Shown in pieces: positions 34,122 through 42,658 of a stretch of DNA of 64,000 bases; the first letter of the stretch is position 1, and each line of letters starts with the position of its first letter. Under the pieces are notes generated by a model, which had not been told where the DNA came from, did no database searches, and saw only the letters and a list, made by a program, of their open reading frames with translations. Both the position numbers and the translations under genes were made by a program. The stretch comes from Streptomyces odontomachi (lineage in GTDB: Bacteria; Actinomycetota; Actinomycetes; Streptomycetales; Streptomycetaceae): the NCBI RefSeq assembly GCF_024435355.1, contig NZ_JAMJWG010000001.1:868001-932000 (forward strand), read 5' to 3'.

Positions 34122-34871
34122 TCAGGCCGCCCGCTCGTGGGCCAGTTGCGCGGCCGCGGGGACGGAGCCGCGGTGCAGGGGGCCGTGCCCCGGCAGCAGC
34201 GTGTCACCGGCCAGCTTCTCGATGGTCCGCAGTGACTCCCGGGCCGTCGCCCGGTCCCGGTCGAACATCGCCGGCAGCAGTTGGGGTCCGCGGGTGCGCG
34301 AGGTGGGGTGCCCGCTGACCAGCGCATCGCCCGAGATCACGATCCCTTGGTCGGGCAGGTGGTAGACGCAGTGGCCCAGGGTGTGCCCCGGAGTGTGCAC
34401 CGGCACCGGCCGCCCGGGCAGGTCCAGCGGACCGGCTGCCGGGAAGGGCTGCGGGGCGCTGACCCGGACGTCCGTCAGCGCGCCGGCGCGCAGGACGTGC
34501 ACGAGCCAGCGCGACACGCCGGGCCGCCAGGCGTTGGCCACCGCGCGGCCGGCGGAGAGCTGGTGGAGGAACTCCCGCCGCGCATGCGGCACCTCCGCCT
34601 CGTGCAGGTACACCGGTACCGCGTGGCCGCTGCTGAGGAACTCGACCGAACCCAGATGGTCCACGTGCGCATGGGTGACGAGGACCGCCGCCACCGATTC
34701 GGGGCGATGCCCGAGTGCCGCCAGCGACTCCAGCAGCAGGGCGCGGTCGCCCGGGTACCCGGTGTCGATCAACGTGACGGCGTCGCCTTCGGAGAGGATC
34801 ACCCAGTTGGTGTTGCTCCCGTGCACCAGGTGCACGCCCTCGGACGCCTGGACGATGCTGTCGGAGCGCAT
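34122..34871 (-). CDS. Metallo-beta-lactamase-fold hydrolase
   Basis: A 249-residue Zn-dependent hydrolase. The zinc motif is VTHAHVDHLG (H-x-H-x-D-H), with further ligands in HTPGHTLGHCVY and ISGDALVSG and the final His in LLPGHGPLH. No signal peptide. The family includes glyoxalase II, lactonases and quorum-quenching enzymes; nothing narrows the substrate. ATG 34871 follows GGGAGGACC. It could be cotranscribed with the PRPP synthase downstream. Confidence 0.9.
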   Translation of the reverse strand: MRSDSIVQASEGVHLVHGSNTNWVILSEGDAVTLIDTGYPGDRALLLESLAALGHRPESVAAVLVTHAHVDHLGSVEFLSSGHAVPVYLHEAEVPHARREFLHQLSAGRAVANAWRPGVSRWLVHVLRAGALTDVRVSAPQPFPAAGPLDLPGRPVPVHTPGHTLGHCVYHLPDQGIVISGDALVSGHPTSRTRGPQLLPAMFDRDRATARESLRTIEKLAGDTLLPGHGPLHRGSVPAAAQLAHERAA

Positions 34872-34948
34872 GGTCCTCCCATCTGGCCCTGACCGGGAGC
34901 GCCGGCCCGGACCGCCGGCCGTCCCGTGGCGAACGGACCGCCACGAGG

Positions 34949-35110
34949 CTAGTGCGGTAACCGGAAAGGTTCACCGGCTCGCGGCGCCCTGCACGGCACC
35001 TCGCCGCGTTGTCACATCGCCCGAGTACATCCCGTACACGGGCGATGCTCCGCCTTGCGATGCACCGCACGCCGCGAGCTTCCGGCAAACCTTCCCGGCC
35101 ACAGCACTAG
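34949..35110. repeat. MITE-like palindromic element B (CTAG ends)
   Basis: A 162-bp imperfect inverted repeat. The ends CTAGTGC (34949-34955) and GCACTAG (35104-35110) are perfect complements; the arms continue as CCGGAAAGGTT-CACCGG-CTCGCGGCG against CGCCGCGAGC-CCGGCAAACCTTCCCGG. A central hairpin has ATCGCCCGAGTAC and GTACACGGGCGAT around ATCCC. It fills most of the 325-bp gap between the metallo-hydrolase and LacI genes; no transposase is encoded. From memory, such elements recur between Streptomyces genes, but that needs a search. Confidence 0.75.
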
Positions 35111-35196
35111 ACAATCACAGCACCCCTCGCCAACCGCCTCGCCGACGGACCGTTCCGCCGCGACGCTTTCCGGTCAGCTGCCCGGACGTCCGGACG

Positions 35197-36267
35197 CTAC
35201 GAAGGCGTGGGCGCCGGGTCCTCGGGCTGCGCGCCCGAGCCGATCACCCCGCGCACCCGCGTGGGGGCGGCCGCGCACGAGGCGCGCCGCACCAGCCGGG
35301 TCGGCAGCGTGAGCTGCCGCTCGGCGGGCGACCGGCCGGCGAGGAGGTCCAGCAGCATCTCCACCGCGCGCTGACCCATGAGTTGCAGCGGCTGCTCGAC
35401 GGTGGTGAGGGCCGGCTCGACCGCGGTGCTCTCGGGGACGTTGTCGAAGCCGATCACCGACAGGTCGTCGGGCACCCGCATGCCGAGGGTCAGCGCGGTC
35501 TCCATGGTGTTGATCGCCGTCACGTCGTTGGCGGCGAAGACGGCGGTCGGCCGGTGCGGCAGCGTCAGCAGGGAGCGGACGGCGTCGGCCGACTCGCTCT
35601 CGTGGTAGCCGGCGTTGCGCACCAGCTCCGGGTCGAAGGGGACGCCGGCGGCGGCCAGGGCGCTGCGATAGCCCTCCTCACGCTGCTTGCCCGAGACCAG
35701 GTCGCGCGGCGGACGGCCGAGGAAGGCGATCCTGCGGTGCCCCAGGCCGAGCAGGTGCTCGACGGCGAGCCTGGCGCCGTGCACGTTGTCGGCCTGCACC
35801 GTCCAGGCACCGTCCTCCCCGGTGTGCGGGTCGACCGCGACGACCGGCGAGGCCTCCTGCCCGGTGGGCGCCGTGGGCGTCACGAGCACCGCCCCGTCGA
35901 TCAGCGTTCCCAACAGCCGGGAGAGATAGCGACGCTCCCAGCCGATCCGGCCGGCCGGGTCCGCGCCGGTGGAGTACACCACCAGCTCGTAGCCGGTGCC
36001 CCGCAGGGCGCGCGCCGCTCCCTTCAGCAGTTCCGCGCTGTAGGGCTCTATGGCCCACACCAGGATGCCGATCACGTTGGTGCGGTGGTTGCGCAGGCTG
36101 CGCGCCACGATGCTGGACTCGTAGCCCAGCTCGTCGATGGCCGCGCGCACCCGCTCCAGGGTGCTCCGGGCCACCCCATGGCGTTCGTTGAGCACCTTGG
36201 AAACGGTCGCGACGGACACGCCCGCCTGCGCTGCGACCTCCCGGATGGTGACGCGGTTGCTCCTCAC
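35197..36267 (-). CDS. LacI family transcriptional regulator
   Basis: A 356-residue repressor. The N-terminal HTH is VTIREVAAQAGVSVATVSKVLNE with hinge YESSIVARSLRNHRTNVIG, then the periplasmic-binding-protein-like ligand domain, with AFLGRPPRDL, FAANDVTAINTMETALTLGM and LSVIGFDNVPES. GTG 36267 starts directly before the HTH; the ribosome binding site is poor. It is divergent from the sugar ABC operon, and the palindrome at 36305-36318, 38 bp upstream of its start, is its probable operator, giving autoregulation and control of the operon. The inducer is probably an oligosaccharide imported by that system. Confidence 0.92.
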   Translation of the reverse strand: MRSNRVTIREVAAQAGVSVATVSKVLNERHGVARSTLERVRAAIDELGYESSIVARSLRNHRTNVIGILVWAIEPYSAELLKGAARALRGTGYELVVYSTGADPAGRIGWERRYLSRLLGTLIDGAVLVTPTAPTGQEASPVVAVDPHTGEDGAWTVQADNVHGARLAVEHLLGLGHRRIAFLGRPPRDLVSGKQREEGYRSALAAAGVPFDPELVRNAGYHESESADAVRSLLTLPHRPTAVFAANDVTAINTMETALTLGMRVPDDLSVIGFDNVPESTAVEPALTTVEQPLQLMGQRAVEMLLDLLAGRSPAERQLTLPTRLVRRASCAAAPTRVRGVIGSGAQPEDPAPTPS

Positions 36268-36304
36268 GGCCGGAATTGTACGGGCCGTCAGGCGGATAGA
36301 AAAC

Positions 36305-36318
36305 GTTATCGATAACGA
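36305..36318. promoter_or_regulatory. LacI-family operator
   Basis: CGTTATCGATAACG is a perfect 14-bp palindrome with the central CG typical of LacI/PurR-type sites; two A-T pairs on each flank extend the symmetry across one mismatch. TTGACA (36320-36325) abuts it, so bound repressor would cover the -35 of the plus-strand promoter; a possible -10 is CACGAT at 36344-36349. Confidence 0.8.
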
Positions 36319-36501
36319 TTGACATGTCTGTTCCCGGACGAGCACGATGGCGGTCGCCGCGGTGGAACACCCCGTTGCGGCACGGAACTTGTCCCCGCCG
36401 ACACGGCGGCACGAGAGGCGCCGCACGCCGGACGGCCATGCGTCCAGGAGTCCGGTGCACAGCTGCACCTGAGCGGACAACGGGCCGGAAGGAGGCCGCA
36501 C

Positions 36502-36681
36502 ATGACGCCGATGACGAGATTTCGATCTTGCGGGCGCCCGCTCGGCCGGAGCGCCTGCGCCCCACGAGGCCGGCCACTACGATCCGCAGGCGACGCGTGG
36601 GCGCGGCCACCGGCACCCCTGCGCCGCTGGCCGCTGCCGCGTCGGAACCCCCATCCCAAACTCCCGGTCACACCGGTGTGA
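36502..36681 (+). CDS. Possible leader ORF of the sugar ABC operon (59 codons)
   Basis: ATG 36502 is preceded by GGAAGGAGG at ideal spacing, one of the best ribosome binding sites in the region. The encoded peptide is Arg/Pro-rich and basic (MTPMTRFRSCGRPLGRSA...) with no similarity I recognise. Its TGA stop lies inside the 3' arm of the 24-bp palindrome at 36663-36686, 23 bp before the binding-protein start. This arrangement suggests a regulatory upstream ORF; a chance frame cannot be excluded. Confidence 0.4.
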   Translation: MTPMTRFRSCGRPLGRSACAPRGRPLRSAGDAWARPPAPLRRWPLPRRNPHPKLPVTPV

Positions 36682-36686
36682 CCGGG
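36663..36686. promoter_or_regulatory. 24-bp perfect palindrome at the operon ribosome binding site
   Basis: The left arm CCCGGTCACACC (36663-36674) and right arm GGTGTGACCGGG (36675-36686) are exact complements with no spacer. In mRNA it makes a 10-bp stem with a 4-nt loop ending 17 nt before the ATG at 36704 and abutting its purine-rich GGGGAGAGAGG. It could act as a translational or attenuation element, or as a second operator. No U-run follows, so it is not an ordinary terminator. Confidence 0.6.
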
Positions 36687-36703
36687 GAGAGAGGCGGACA
36701 GCG

Positions 36704-38026
36704 ATGACGGCATCGGTCACCCCTCGTAGGACCGTGCTGGCGGCGGGCCTCGCCACCCTGGTCGGCGGCGCGCTGACCGGCTGCGGCAGCTCGGGACCGG
36801 AGTCCGGCGACGCCGGAGGCGACGCCCCCTCGGCATGGATCATCGACGGCGTCACGGCACAGGTGTTCAACAACTCCTTCACGGCCTGGGGCGACGCGCA
36901 CCCCGACCAGAAGTTCACGGTCCAGTCGTTCGCCAACGACCCGTACAAGCAGAAGATCCGCACCGCCGTCGGCGCGGGACAGGCGCCCACCCTGATCTAC
37001 AACTGGGGCGGCGGCACGCTGGCCTCCTACGTGCGGGCCCACAAGGTCGACGACCTGAGCGACCTGGCGGCCGACCCGAAGCTGAAGGGCCGGTTCCTGC
37101 CCTCGATCGCAGCCGGCGGCCGGATCGGCGGCAAGACGTACGCGATGCCGAACAACGGCGTCAAGCCGGTGATGATCTACTACAACAAGGACCTGTTCCG
37201 GAAGATCGGCGCGGAGCCCCCCACGTCCTGGGCCGCCCTCATGGACCTGGTGCCCGCGTTCAAGCAGGCCAAGATCGCGCCGTTCGCCGTCGCCGGCCAG
37301 GCCAAGTGGCCGCTGCTGCCGTGGCTCGCCTACCTGATGGACCGGATCGGCGGCCCCGGCGTGATGAACGACATCCTCGCCGGCAAGGACAGGGCCTGGT
37401 CCCATCCGGCCGTGACCGACGCCAACCACAAGATCCAGGCCCTGGTGGACGCCGGCGGCTTCGTCGATGACTTCGCCTCCCTCACCACCGACAGCGGCGC
37501 CGACGTGGCCCTGCTCTACACCGGCAAGGCCGCGATGACGCTGGGCCTGCCGGCCGCCTACCAGACCGTGCAGGAGGGCGACCCGGGGTTCATCAAGGAC
37601 GGCAAGCTCGGCTACGCGCCCTTCCCGACGGTCGACGGCGGCTCCGGAGACCCCGGGAACGTCGTCGGCAACCCGTCCAACTACTGGTCGATCTCGGCGG
37701 ATGCGAGCGACGCGCAGAAGGAGGCCGCCCGCGCCTACCTCAAGGGCGGCCTGCTGAACGGCGCGTACGCGCACGACCTGCTCACCGCCGGCAACGTCCC
37801 CCCGGTGGCGGGCGCCACGTCGAAGATCGCCGGCTCCAGCGACCCCGACTACTTCACCGCGGTCTACGACATGTCCGCCAAGGCGCCGCACTTCGCCCTC
37901 TCCATGGACCAGGCACTCAGCCCCAAGGCGGGCGACGCGGTGCTGACCAACCTCCAGCAGATCTTCCTCAAGCAGATCACCCCCAAGGAGTTCGCGGACC
38001 ACATGAACGCCACCCTGCGAAGCTGA
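36704..38026 (+). CDS. Sugar ABC transporter substrate-binding lipoprotein
   Basis: Extracytoplasmic solute-binding protein of the carbohydrate uptake family 1, 440 residues. The signal peptide has PRRTVLAAGLATLVGGAL and the lipobox LTGC, compatible with Tat export and lipid anchoring. The body shows family features: RTAVGAGQAPTLIYNWGGG, YAMPNNGVKPVMIYYNKDLF, LYTGKAAMTLGLPAAY and NYWSISADASDAQK. It probably binds an oligosaccharide whose breakdown is started by the GH5 enzyme in the same operon. First structural gene of the operon; the next gene follows after 12 bp. Confidence 0.92.
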   Translation: MTASVTPRRTVLAAGLATLVGGALTGCGSSGPESGDAGGDAPSAWIIDGVTAQVFNNSFTAWGDAHPDQKFTVQSFANDPYKQKIRTAVGAGQAPTLIYNWGGGTLASYVRAHKVDDLSDLAADPKLKGRFLPSIAAGGRIGGKTYAMPNNGVKPVMIYYNKDLFRKIGAEPPTSWAALMDLVPAFKQAKIAPFAVAGQAKWPLLPWLAYLMDRIGGPGVMNDILAGKDRAWSHPAVTDANHKIQALVDAGGFVDDFASLTTDSGADVALLYTGKAAMTLGLPAAYQTVQEGDPGFIKDGKLGYAPFPTVDGGSGDPGNVVGNPSNYWSISADASDAQKEAARAYLKGGLLNGAYAHDLLTAGNVPPVAGATSKIAGSSDPDYFTAVYDMSAKAPHFALSMDQALSPKAGDAVLTNLQQIFLKQITPKEFADHMNATLRS

Positions 38027-38038
38027 GATCGAGTCGAC

Positions 38039-38968
38039 GTGACGGCCCTGCACCCCCGTACCCCCGCGACCCCACCACCCCGGTCCGTGCCACGCCGTCG
38101 CCGGGACGGCGCGAACGGGCTGCTCGTCCTGCCGGCACTGGCCATGTTCGTCGTCTTCGCCCTGCTGCCGCTGGCCGGTGCCGTCATCCTCAGCCTCACC
38201 CGCTGGGACGGCCTGGGCGCCATCGGTTGGGCGGGGCTGGCCAACTGGTCCGGTGTGGTGAAGGACCCGGTCACCGGCCACGCCCTGCTGCTCACCTTCA
38301 AGATCATGGTGGTGTCCTGGCTGGTGCAGACCCCGATCAGCCTGCTGCTCGGGGTCTTCACCGCCGGCACCCAGCGCTACCGCGCCGTTCTCGCCGCCCT
38401 GTACTTCGTGCCGCTGCTGCTGTCCTCGGCCGCGGTCGCCCTGGCCTTCAAGGCCATCCTCGACCCGCACTTCGGCATCGGCGCGGCGCCGGGCCTCGGC
38501 ATGCTCGCGCAGAACTGGCTGGGCGACCCCGATCTCGTCCTCTACGTGGTGATCTTCGTGATCGCCTGGCAGTTCGTGCCCTTCCACACCCTGCTGTACC
38601 AGGCCGCCGTACGGCAGATCCCCGTCTCGCTCTACGAGGCGGCCACCATCGACGGCGCCGGCCGGCTCCAGCAGTTCCGCCACATCACGCTGCCGCAGCT
38701 GCGGGGCACCTTCATCACCTCGTCGACCCTGATGGTCACCGGCTCGCTCACCTACTTCGACGTGGTCTTCGTGCTCACCGGCGGCGGACCCGGCAACGCC
38801 ACCCGGCTACTGCCGCTGGACATGTACCTCACCGGTTTCACCGCGAACGACATGGGCGCGGCGAGCGTGCTGGCGGTGCTCCTGGTCGTGATCGGGCTCG
38901 CCCTCGCCCTCGCCCTGACCAGGTTCACCGGCTTCAGCCGGATGCGCAGCGAACAGGAGGGGCTGTGA
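38039..38968 (+). CDS. Sugar ABC transporter permease (MalF type)
   Basis: 309 residues, six predicted TM helices. The EAA loop contacting the ATPase is EAATIDGAGRLQQFRHITLP. GTG 38039 lies 12 bp after the binding-protein stop; RBS is weak (GAGATCGAG), so translation may depend on coupling. Its stop codon overlaps the start of the second permease (GTGA). Confidence 0.92.
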   Translation: MTALHPRTPATPPPRSVPRRRRDGANGLLVLPALAMFVVFALLPLAGAVILSLTRWDGLGAIGWAGLANWSGVVKDPVTGHALLLTFKIMVVSWLVQTPISLLLGVFTAGTQRYRAVLAALYFVPLLLSSAAVALAFKAILDPHFGIGAAPGLGMLAQNWLGDPDLVLYVVIFVIAWQFVPFHTLLYQAAVRQIPVSLYEAATIDGAGRLQQFRHITLPQLRGTFITSSTLMVTGSLTYFDVVFVLTGGGPGNATRLLPLDMYLTGFTANDMGAASVLAVLLVVIGLALALALTRFTGFSRMRSEQEGL

Positions 38969-39876
38969 CGGCCCAGGCACCCACCACCTCCGCACCGCAT
39001 CCCGGGACCCGGGCCGCCGGCCGGCATCCGACGGGTCCCACGCGCCGCCGCGGCGCCCGGCGCCGCCGCCCCAACGTCCCGGCAGCCGTCGGCGGGTTCG
39101 TCTGGCTGGCCGTCATCATCCTGCCCGTCTACTTCGTCGTCCTGAGCAGCCTGCGCGACCAGGCCGGGTTCTTCACCACCAACCCGCTGGCCCCCACCGC
39201 CGACCTCACCCTGCACAACTACGCGCTGGTGCTCCAGGGCGGCTTCGGGCGCTACTTCCTCAACAGCGTGACCATCACGGTCGCCTCGGTGGTGGTGACC
39301 GTGGTCCTCTCCCTCATGGCCGGCTACGCGATCGTGCGCGGCCGGGGCCGGCTGGTGCGCTCGGCGTTCTCGATCTTCCTGGTGGGGCTCGCCGTCCCCG
39401 TGCACGCGACGATCATCCCGCTCTACTACATGATCACCCGCGCCCATCTCTACGACAGCCTGCTCGCGCTGATCCTGCCGTCGATCGGTTTCGCCGTGCC
39501 GATCACCGTCCTGATCCTCGCCAACTTCATCCGGGACATCCCCAAGGAGCTGTTCGAGTCGATGCGGCTGGACGGCGGCACCGACTGGCACATCCTGCGG
39601 CACCTCGTCGTCCCGCTCGCCCGGCCGGCCGTCGTCACCGTCGCCATCTACGACGCGCTGCACGTGTGGAACGGCTTCCTCTTCCCGCTGATCCTCACCC
39701 AGAGCCCCAGCCAGCGGGTGCTGCCGATGGCCCTGTGGACGTTCCAGGGCGAGTTCACCATCAACGTGCCCGCGGTGCTGGCGGCGGTGATCCTGTCGAC
39801 GTTGCCCATGTTCGCCGCCTACCTCGTCGGGCGCCGCTACCTGGTCCGCGGGCTGACCGCGGGCTTCAGCAGATGA
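38965..39876 (+). CDS. Sugar ABC transporter permease (MalG type)
   Basis: 303 residues. An Arg/Pro-rich cytoplasmic tail of about 35 residues precedes six TM helices; the EAA-type loop is ELFESMRLDGGTDWHILRHLVVPL. The GTG at 38965 has AGGAGGGG upstream and overlaps the MalF-type stop. The open frame continues far upstream but that part is only the shadow of the first permease. No ATPase gene follows; the orphan ATPase at 29.2 kb, or a general MsiK, must energise the importer. Confidence 0.92.
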   Translation: MTAQAPTTSAPHPGTRAAGRHPTGPTRRRGARRRRPNVPAAVGGFVWLAVIILPVYFVVLSSLRDQAGFFTTNPLAPTADLTLHNYALVLQGGFGRYFLNSVTITVASVVVTVVLSLMAGYAIVRGRGRLVRSAFSIFLVGLAVPVHATIIPLYYMITRAHLYDSLLALILPSIGFAVPITVLILANFIRDIPKELFESMRLDGGTDWHILRHLVVPLARPAVVTVAIYDALHVWNGFLFPLILTQSPSQRVLPMALWTFQGEFTINVPAVLAAVILSTLPMFAAYLVGRRYLVRGLTAGFSR

Positions 39877-39926
39877 CCGGCACACCTCCCGGCGGCCCAC
39901 CGCCGCGGCACGCAAGGAGCATCCAC

Positions 39927-41312
39927 ATGAACGACGCGTCCGTGCTGATCCACGTCGACGGCGACCACCTCGCCACCGCGGCGGGCACCCCCGTGCGGCT
40001 GCGTGGCGTGGGCCTCGGCGGCTGGATGAACATGGAGAACTTCATCACCGGCCACGCCTCCACCGAGGAGCTCCAGCGGGCCGCGCTGCGCCGCATCCTC
40101 GGCGAGGAGGCCACCCACGCCTTCTTCGAGCGGTTCCTGGACGTGTTCTTCACCGACGCCGACGCGGCGCTGCTCGCGGGCCTGGGCATGAACTGCGTCC
40201 GCGTGCCGTTCCACTACCGGTACTTCGAGGACGACCAGCGCCCGATGGAGCTCAAGAAGGAGGGCTTCGCGCTGCTGGACCGGGTGGTCGACACCTGCGC
40301 GCGGCACGGCCTGTACACGGTGCTCGACCTGCACGCCGCGCCCGGTTTCCACAACCAGCGCTGGCACAGCGACAACCCCACCCACCGCTCGTTCTTCTGG
40401 ACCCACCGGCACTTCCAGGACCGGGTGGTGCACCTGTGGGAGGCGCTGGCCGAGCGCTACCGCGACAACCCCTGGGTGGCCGGCTACAACCCGCTCAACG
40501 AACCCGCGGACTCCGAGGGCCGCAGCATCGGGCCGTTCTACGCCCGGCTGCACGCCGCGATCCGCGCCGTCGACCCGCATCACGTGATCTTCCTCGACGG
40601 CAACCGGCACGCCACCGACTTCCAGGTCTTCGGCGATCCGTGGCCGAACACCGTCTACACCGTCCACGACTACGCGCTCGCCGGCTTCGCCGACAGCGGC
40701 GAGTACCCCGGCCCGTCCCGCGGTCACCACGTGGACCGCGCCTTCCTGGAAGACAGGTTCCTGACCCGTGCCGCCTACATGCGCAGCACCGGCACCCCCA
40801 TCTGGGTCGGCGAGTTCGGCCCGGTGTACAGCGGCGACGAGCAGCGTGACGCGTCCCGCTACCGGGTGCTCGCCGACCAGCTCGGCATCTACGACGCGTA
40901 CGGCGCCGGCTGGAGCCTGTGGACCTACAAGGACATCGGCCTGCAAGGTCTGGTGCACCCGCCGGCCGACGCCCCGTACGTGCGCCGCATCTCCCCGGTG
41001 CTGAAGAAGAAGGCCCGGCTGGGCGTGGACGTGTGGGGCGGGACCGACGAGGGCGTGCGGCACCTCCTCGAACCGATCGAGCGGACCGTCGCCGAGGAGT
41101 TCCCCGCCTTCGACCCGCCGCCCTTCGGCGCCCGGCAGTGGATCCACGTCCTGGTGCGGCACATCCTGCTGGCCGAGCCCATGGTCGACGACTACGCCCG
41201 CTGCTTCGTGGGGCTCGACGCCGACGGCATGCGCGCACTCGCCGACTGCTTCGCGCTGGAGAGGTGCGCGGTGCGCACGCCGCTCGCGGACGTGCTGCGG
41301 GAGCACCTGTGA
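39927..41312 (+). CDS. Cytoplasmic glycoside hydrolase family 5 enzyme
   Basis: Retaining glycosidase, 461 residues. GH5 elements in order: RGVGLGGWMNMENF, RVPFHYRYFEDD, VLDLHAAPGFHNQ, YNPLNEPAD (acid/base Glu), TVHDYALAGF and WVGEFGPVY (nucleophile Glu). An extra C-terminal region (about 365-461) is not typical of the catalytic core. No signal peptide, so it acts on oligosaccharides brought in by the ABC transporter just upstream (50 bp gap; AAGGAG before ATG 39927). It could be an exo-glucosidase, mannosidase or galactosidase; the subfamily cannot be fixed by eye. Confidence 0.9.
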   Translation: MNDASVLIHVDGDHLATAAGTPVRLRGVGLGGWMNMENFITGHASTEELQRAALRRILGEEATHAFFERFLDVFFTDADAALLAGLGMNCVRVPFHYRYFEDDQRPMELKKEGFALLDRVVDTCARHGLYTVLDLHAAPGFHNQRWHSDNPTHRSFFWTHRHFQDRVVHLWEALAERYRDNPWVAGYNPLNEPADSEGRSIGPFYARLHAAIRAVDPHHVIFLDGNRHATDFQVFGDPWPNTVYTVHDYALAGFADSGEYPGPSRGHHVDRAFLEDRFLTRAAYMRSTGTPIWVGEFGPVYSGDEQRDASRYRVLADQLGIYDAYGAGWSLWTYKDIGLQGLVHPPADAPYVRRISPVLKKKARLGVDVWGGTDEGVRHLLEPIERTVAEEFPAFDPPPFGARQWIHVLVRHILLAEPMVDDYARCFVGLDADGMRALADCFALERCAVRTPLADVLREHL

Positions 41313-42400
41313 GGATCGCCCGTATCGAAACGCTGCTGCGCGGGCCGCTCGCCGTGGTCCTGGTGCACACCGACGACGGGCTCACGGGCATCGGGCAGAC
41401 CGCGCCGTACGAGGCCGCGGGCAGCGTCGAGATCCTGCACACCATGATCGCGCCACACTTCCTGGGCCGCGATCCCTGGGACGTGGAGGCGCTCGTCGAC
41501 GCCTGCCTGCGGACGCACTACAAGTTCCCCGGCAGCTTCGTGCACCGGGCGCTGGCCGGCGTCGACACCGCCCTGTGGGACATCCTCGGCAAGGCCGTCG
41601 GCCGGCCGGTCAGCAAGCTGCTCGGCGGGCACGCCCGTGCTTCGGTGCCGATGTACGCCTCCAGCATGCGGCGCGACATCGGACCCGAGGCGGAGGCGGA
41701 GCGGCTGGCGCAGGCCGTGGCCGACCACGGCTTCCGGGCGGTGAAGATCCGGGTCGGAGAGGCGATGGGCCGCGACGCCGACGCCGCACCCGGCAGGACC
41801 GAACGGATCGTCCCGCACACCCGCAGGGTCCTCGGCGACGCCGTCGAGATCTCCGCGGACGCCAACGGGGGCTTCTCGGTGGGCCGGGCCATCCGGGTCG
41901 GGCGGCTGCTGGAGGAGTACGGCGGCTTCCACTTCGAGGAGCCGTGCCCGTTTGCGGACCTCGAACAGACCGCGCAGGTGGCGGCGGCGCTCGACATCCC
42001 GGTCTCCGGAGGCGAGCAGGACTACTCGCTCGCCCAGTTCCACCGCATGATCACCGGCCGGGCCGTGGACATCGTGCAACCCGACATCGGCTACATCGGC
42101 GGCGTCTCGCGGGCCCGCAAGGTCGCCGTGCTCGCCGAGGCCGCCGGCATCCCCTGCACCCCGCACTGCGCCAACGACTCGTTGCTCCAGGTCTTCACCC
42201 TGCACCTCGCGGCGGCCCTGCCGACCTGCTTCCAGTACCAGGAGTGGAGCATCGAGAGCACCGCGTGGTCCCGGGGCGTCTACGCGCCGATGCTCGAGGT
42301 GATCGACGGCGCCGTCGCCGCCCCCACCGCGCCGGGGTGGGGCGTCGAGGTGGACCCGGAGTTCGTTCGCGCGGCCGAACGCCGCACCTCCGGCCTTTAG
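41309..42400 (+). CDS. Enolase-superfamily enzyme (mandelate racemase/muconate lactonising type), substrate unknown
   Basis: 363 residues. Active-site elements: VKIRVGEAMG (K-x-R/K base), ADANGG, HFEEPCP and SGGEQDYS (metal-ligand acids), QPDIGYIGG and TPHCAND (His region). GTG 41309 overlaps the GH5 stop (GTGA), so the two are coupled. A sugar-acid dehydratase or epimerase at the end of an oligosaccharide operon suggests that the imported glycan carries an acidic or oxidised residue (uronic or aldonic acid). The closest functional class cannot be read from these motifs. Confidence 0.88.
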   Translation: MRIARIETLLRGPLAVVLVHTDDGLTGIGQTAPYEAAGSVEILHTMIAPHFLGRDPWDVEALVDACLRTHYKFPGSFVHRALAGVDTALWDILGKAVGRPVSKLLGGHARASVPMYASSMRRDIGPEAEAERLAQAVADHGFRAVKIRVGEAMGRDADAAPGRTERIVPHTRRVLGDAVEISADANGGFSVGRAIRVGRLLEEYGGFHFEEPCPFADLEQTAQVAAALDIPVSGGEQDYSLAQFHRMITGRAVDIVQPDIGYIGGVSRARKVAVLAEAAGIPCTPHCANDSLLQVFTLHLAAALPTCFQYQEWSIESTAWSRGVYAPMLEVIDGAVAAPTAPGWGVEVDPEFVRAAERRTSGL

Positions 42401-42658
42401 GCGCGCCGGGGCCCGCCGGGCGGAAGCGGACCGGGCGGCGCCGAGGGCGGCGAGCGGGCATTTTCGATCATGGCCGGTCGAGACCGGTGGGGCTTCCGGC
42501 GCGGGGCCCGCGCGGGGCCTGCGCGGCGCGTGCAGAACTGCGTGGTCATGGCATCCAAGGCGGTGGTGACCGGCCATGCCGGTAGATCCGGACGTCTTCG
42601 ACCTTGAGGCGGTCACAAGGGGTGCGTAAGCGGCTCGAAAGCGCTGTAATGACGGATT

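Noticed and set aside
36668..38683. A 671-codon minus-strand frame opposite the binding protein and permease
   Set aside because: Composition typical of antisense shadows; no motif; the plus-strand genes are unequivocal.
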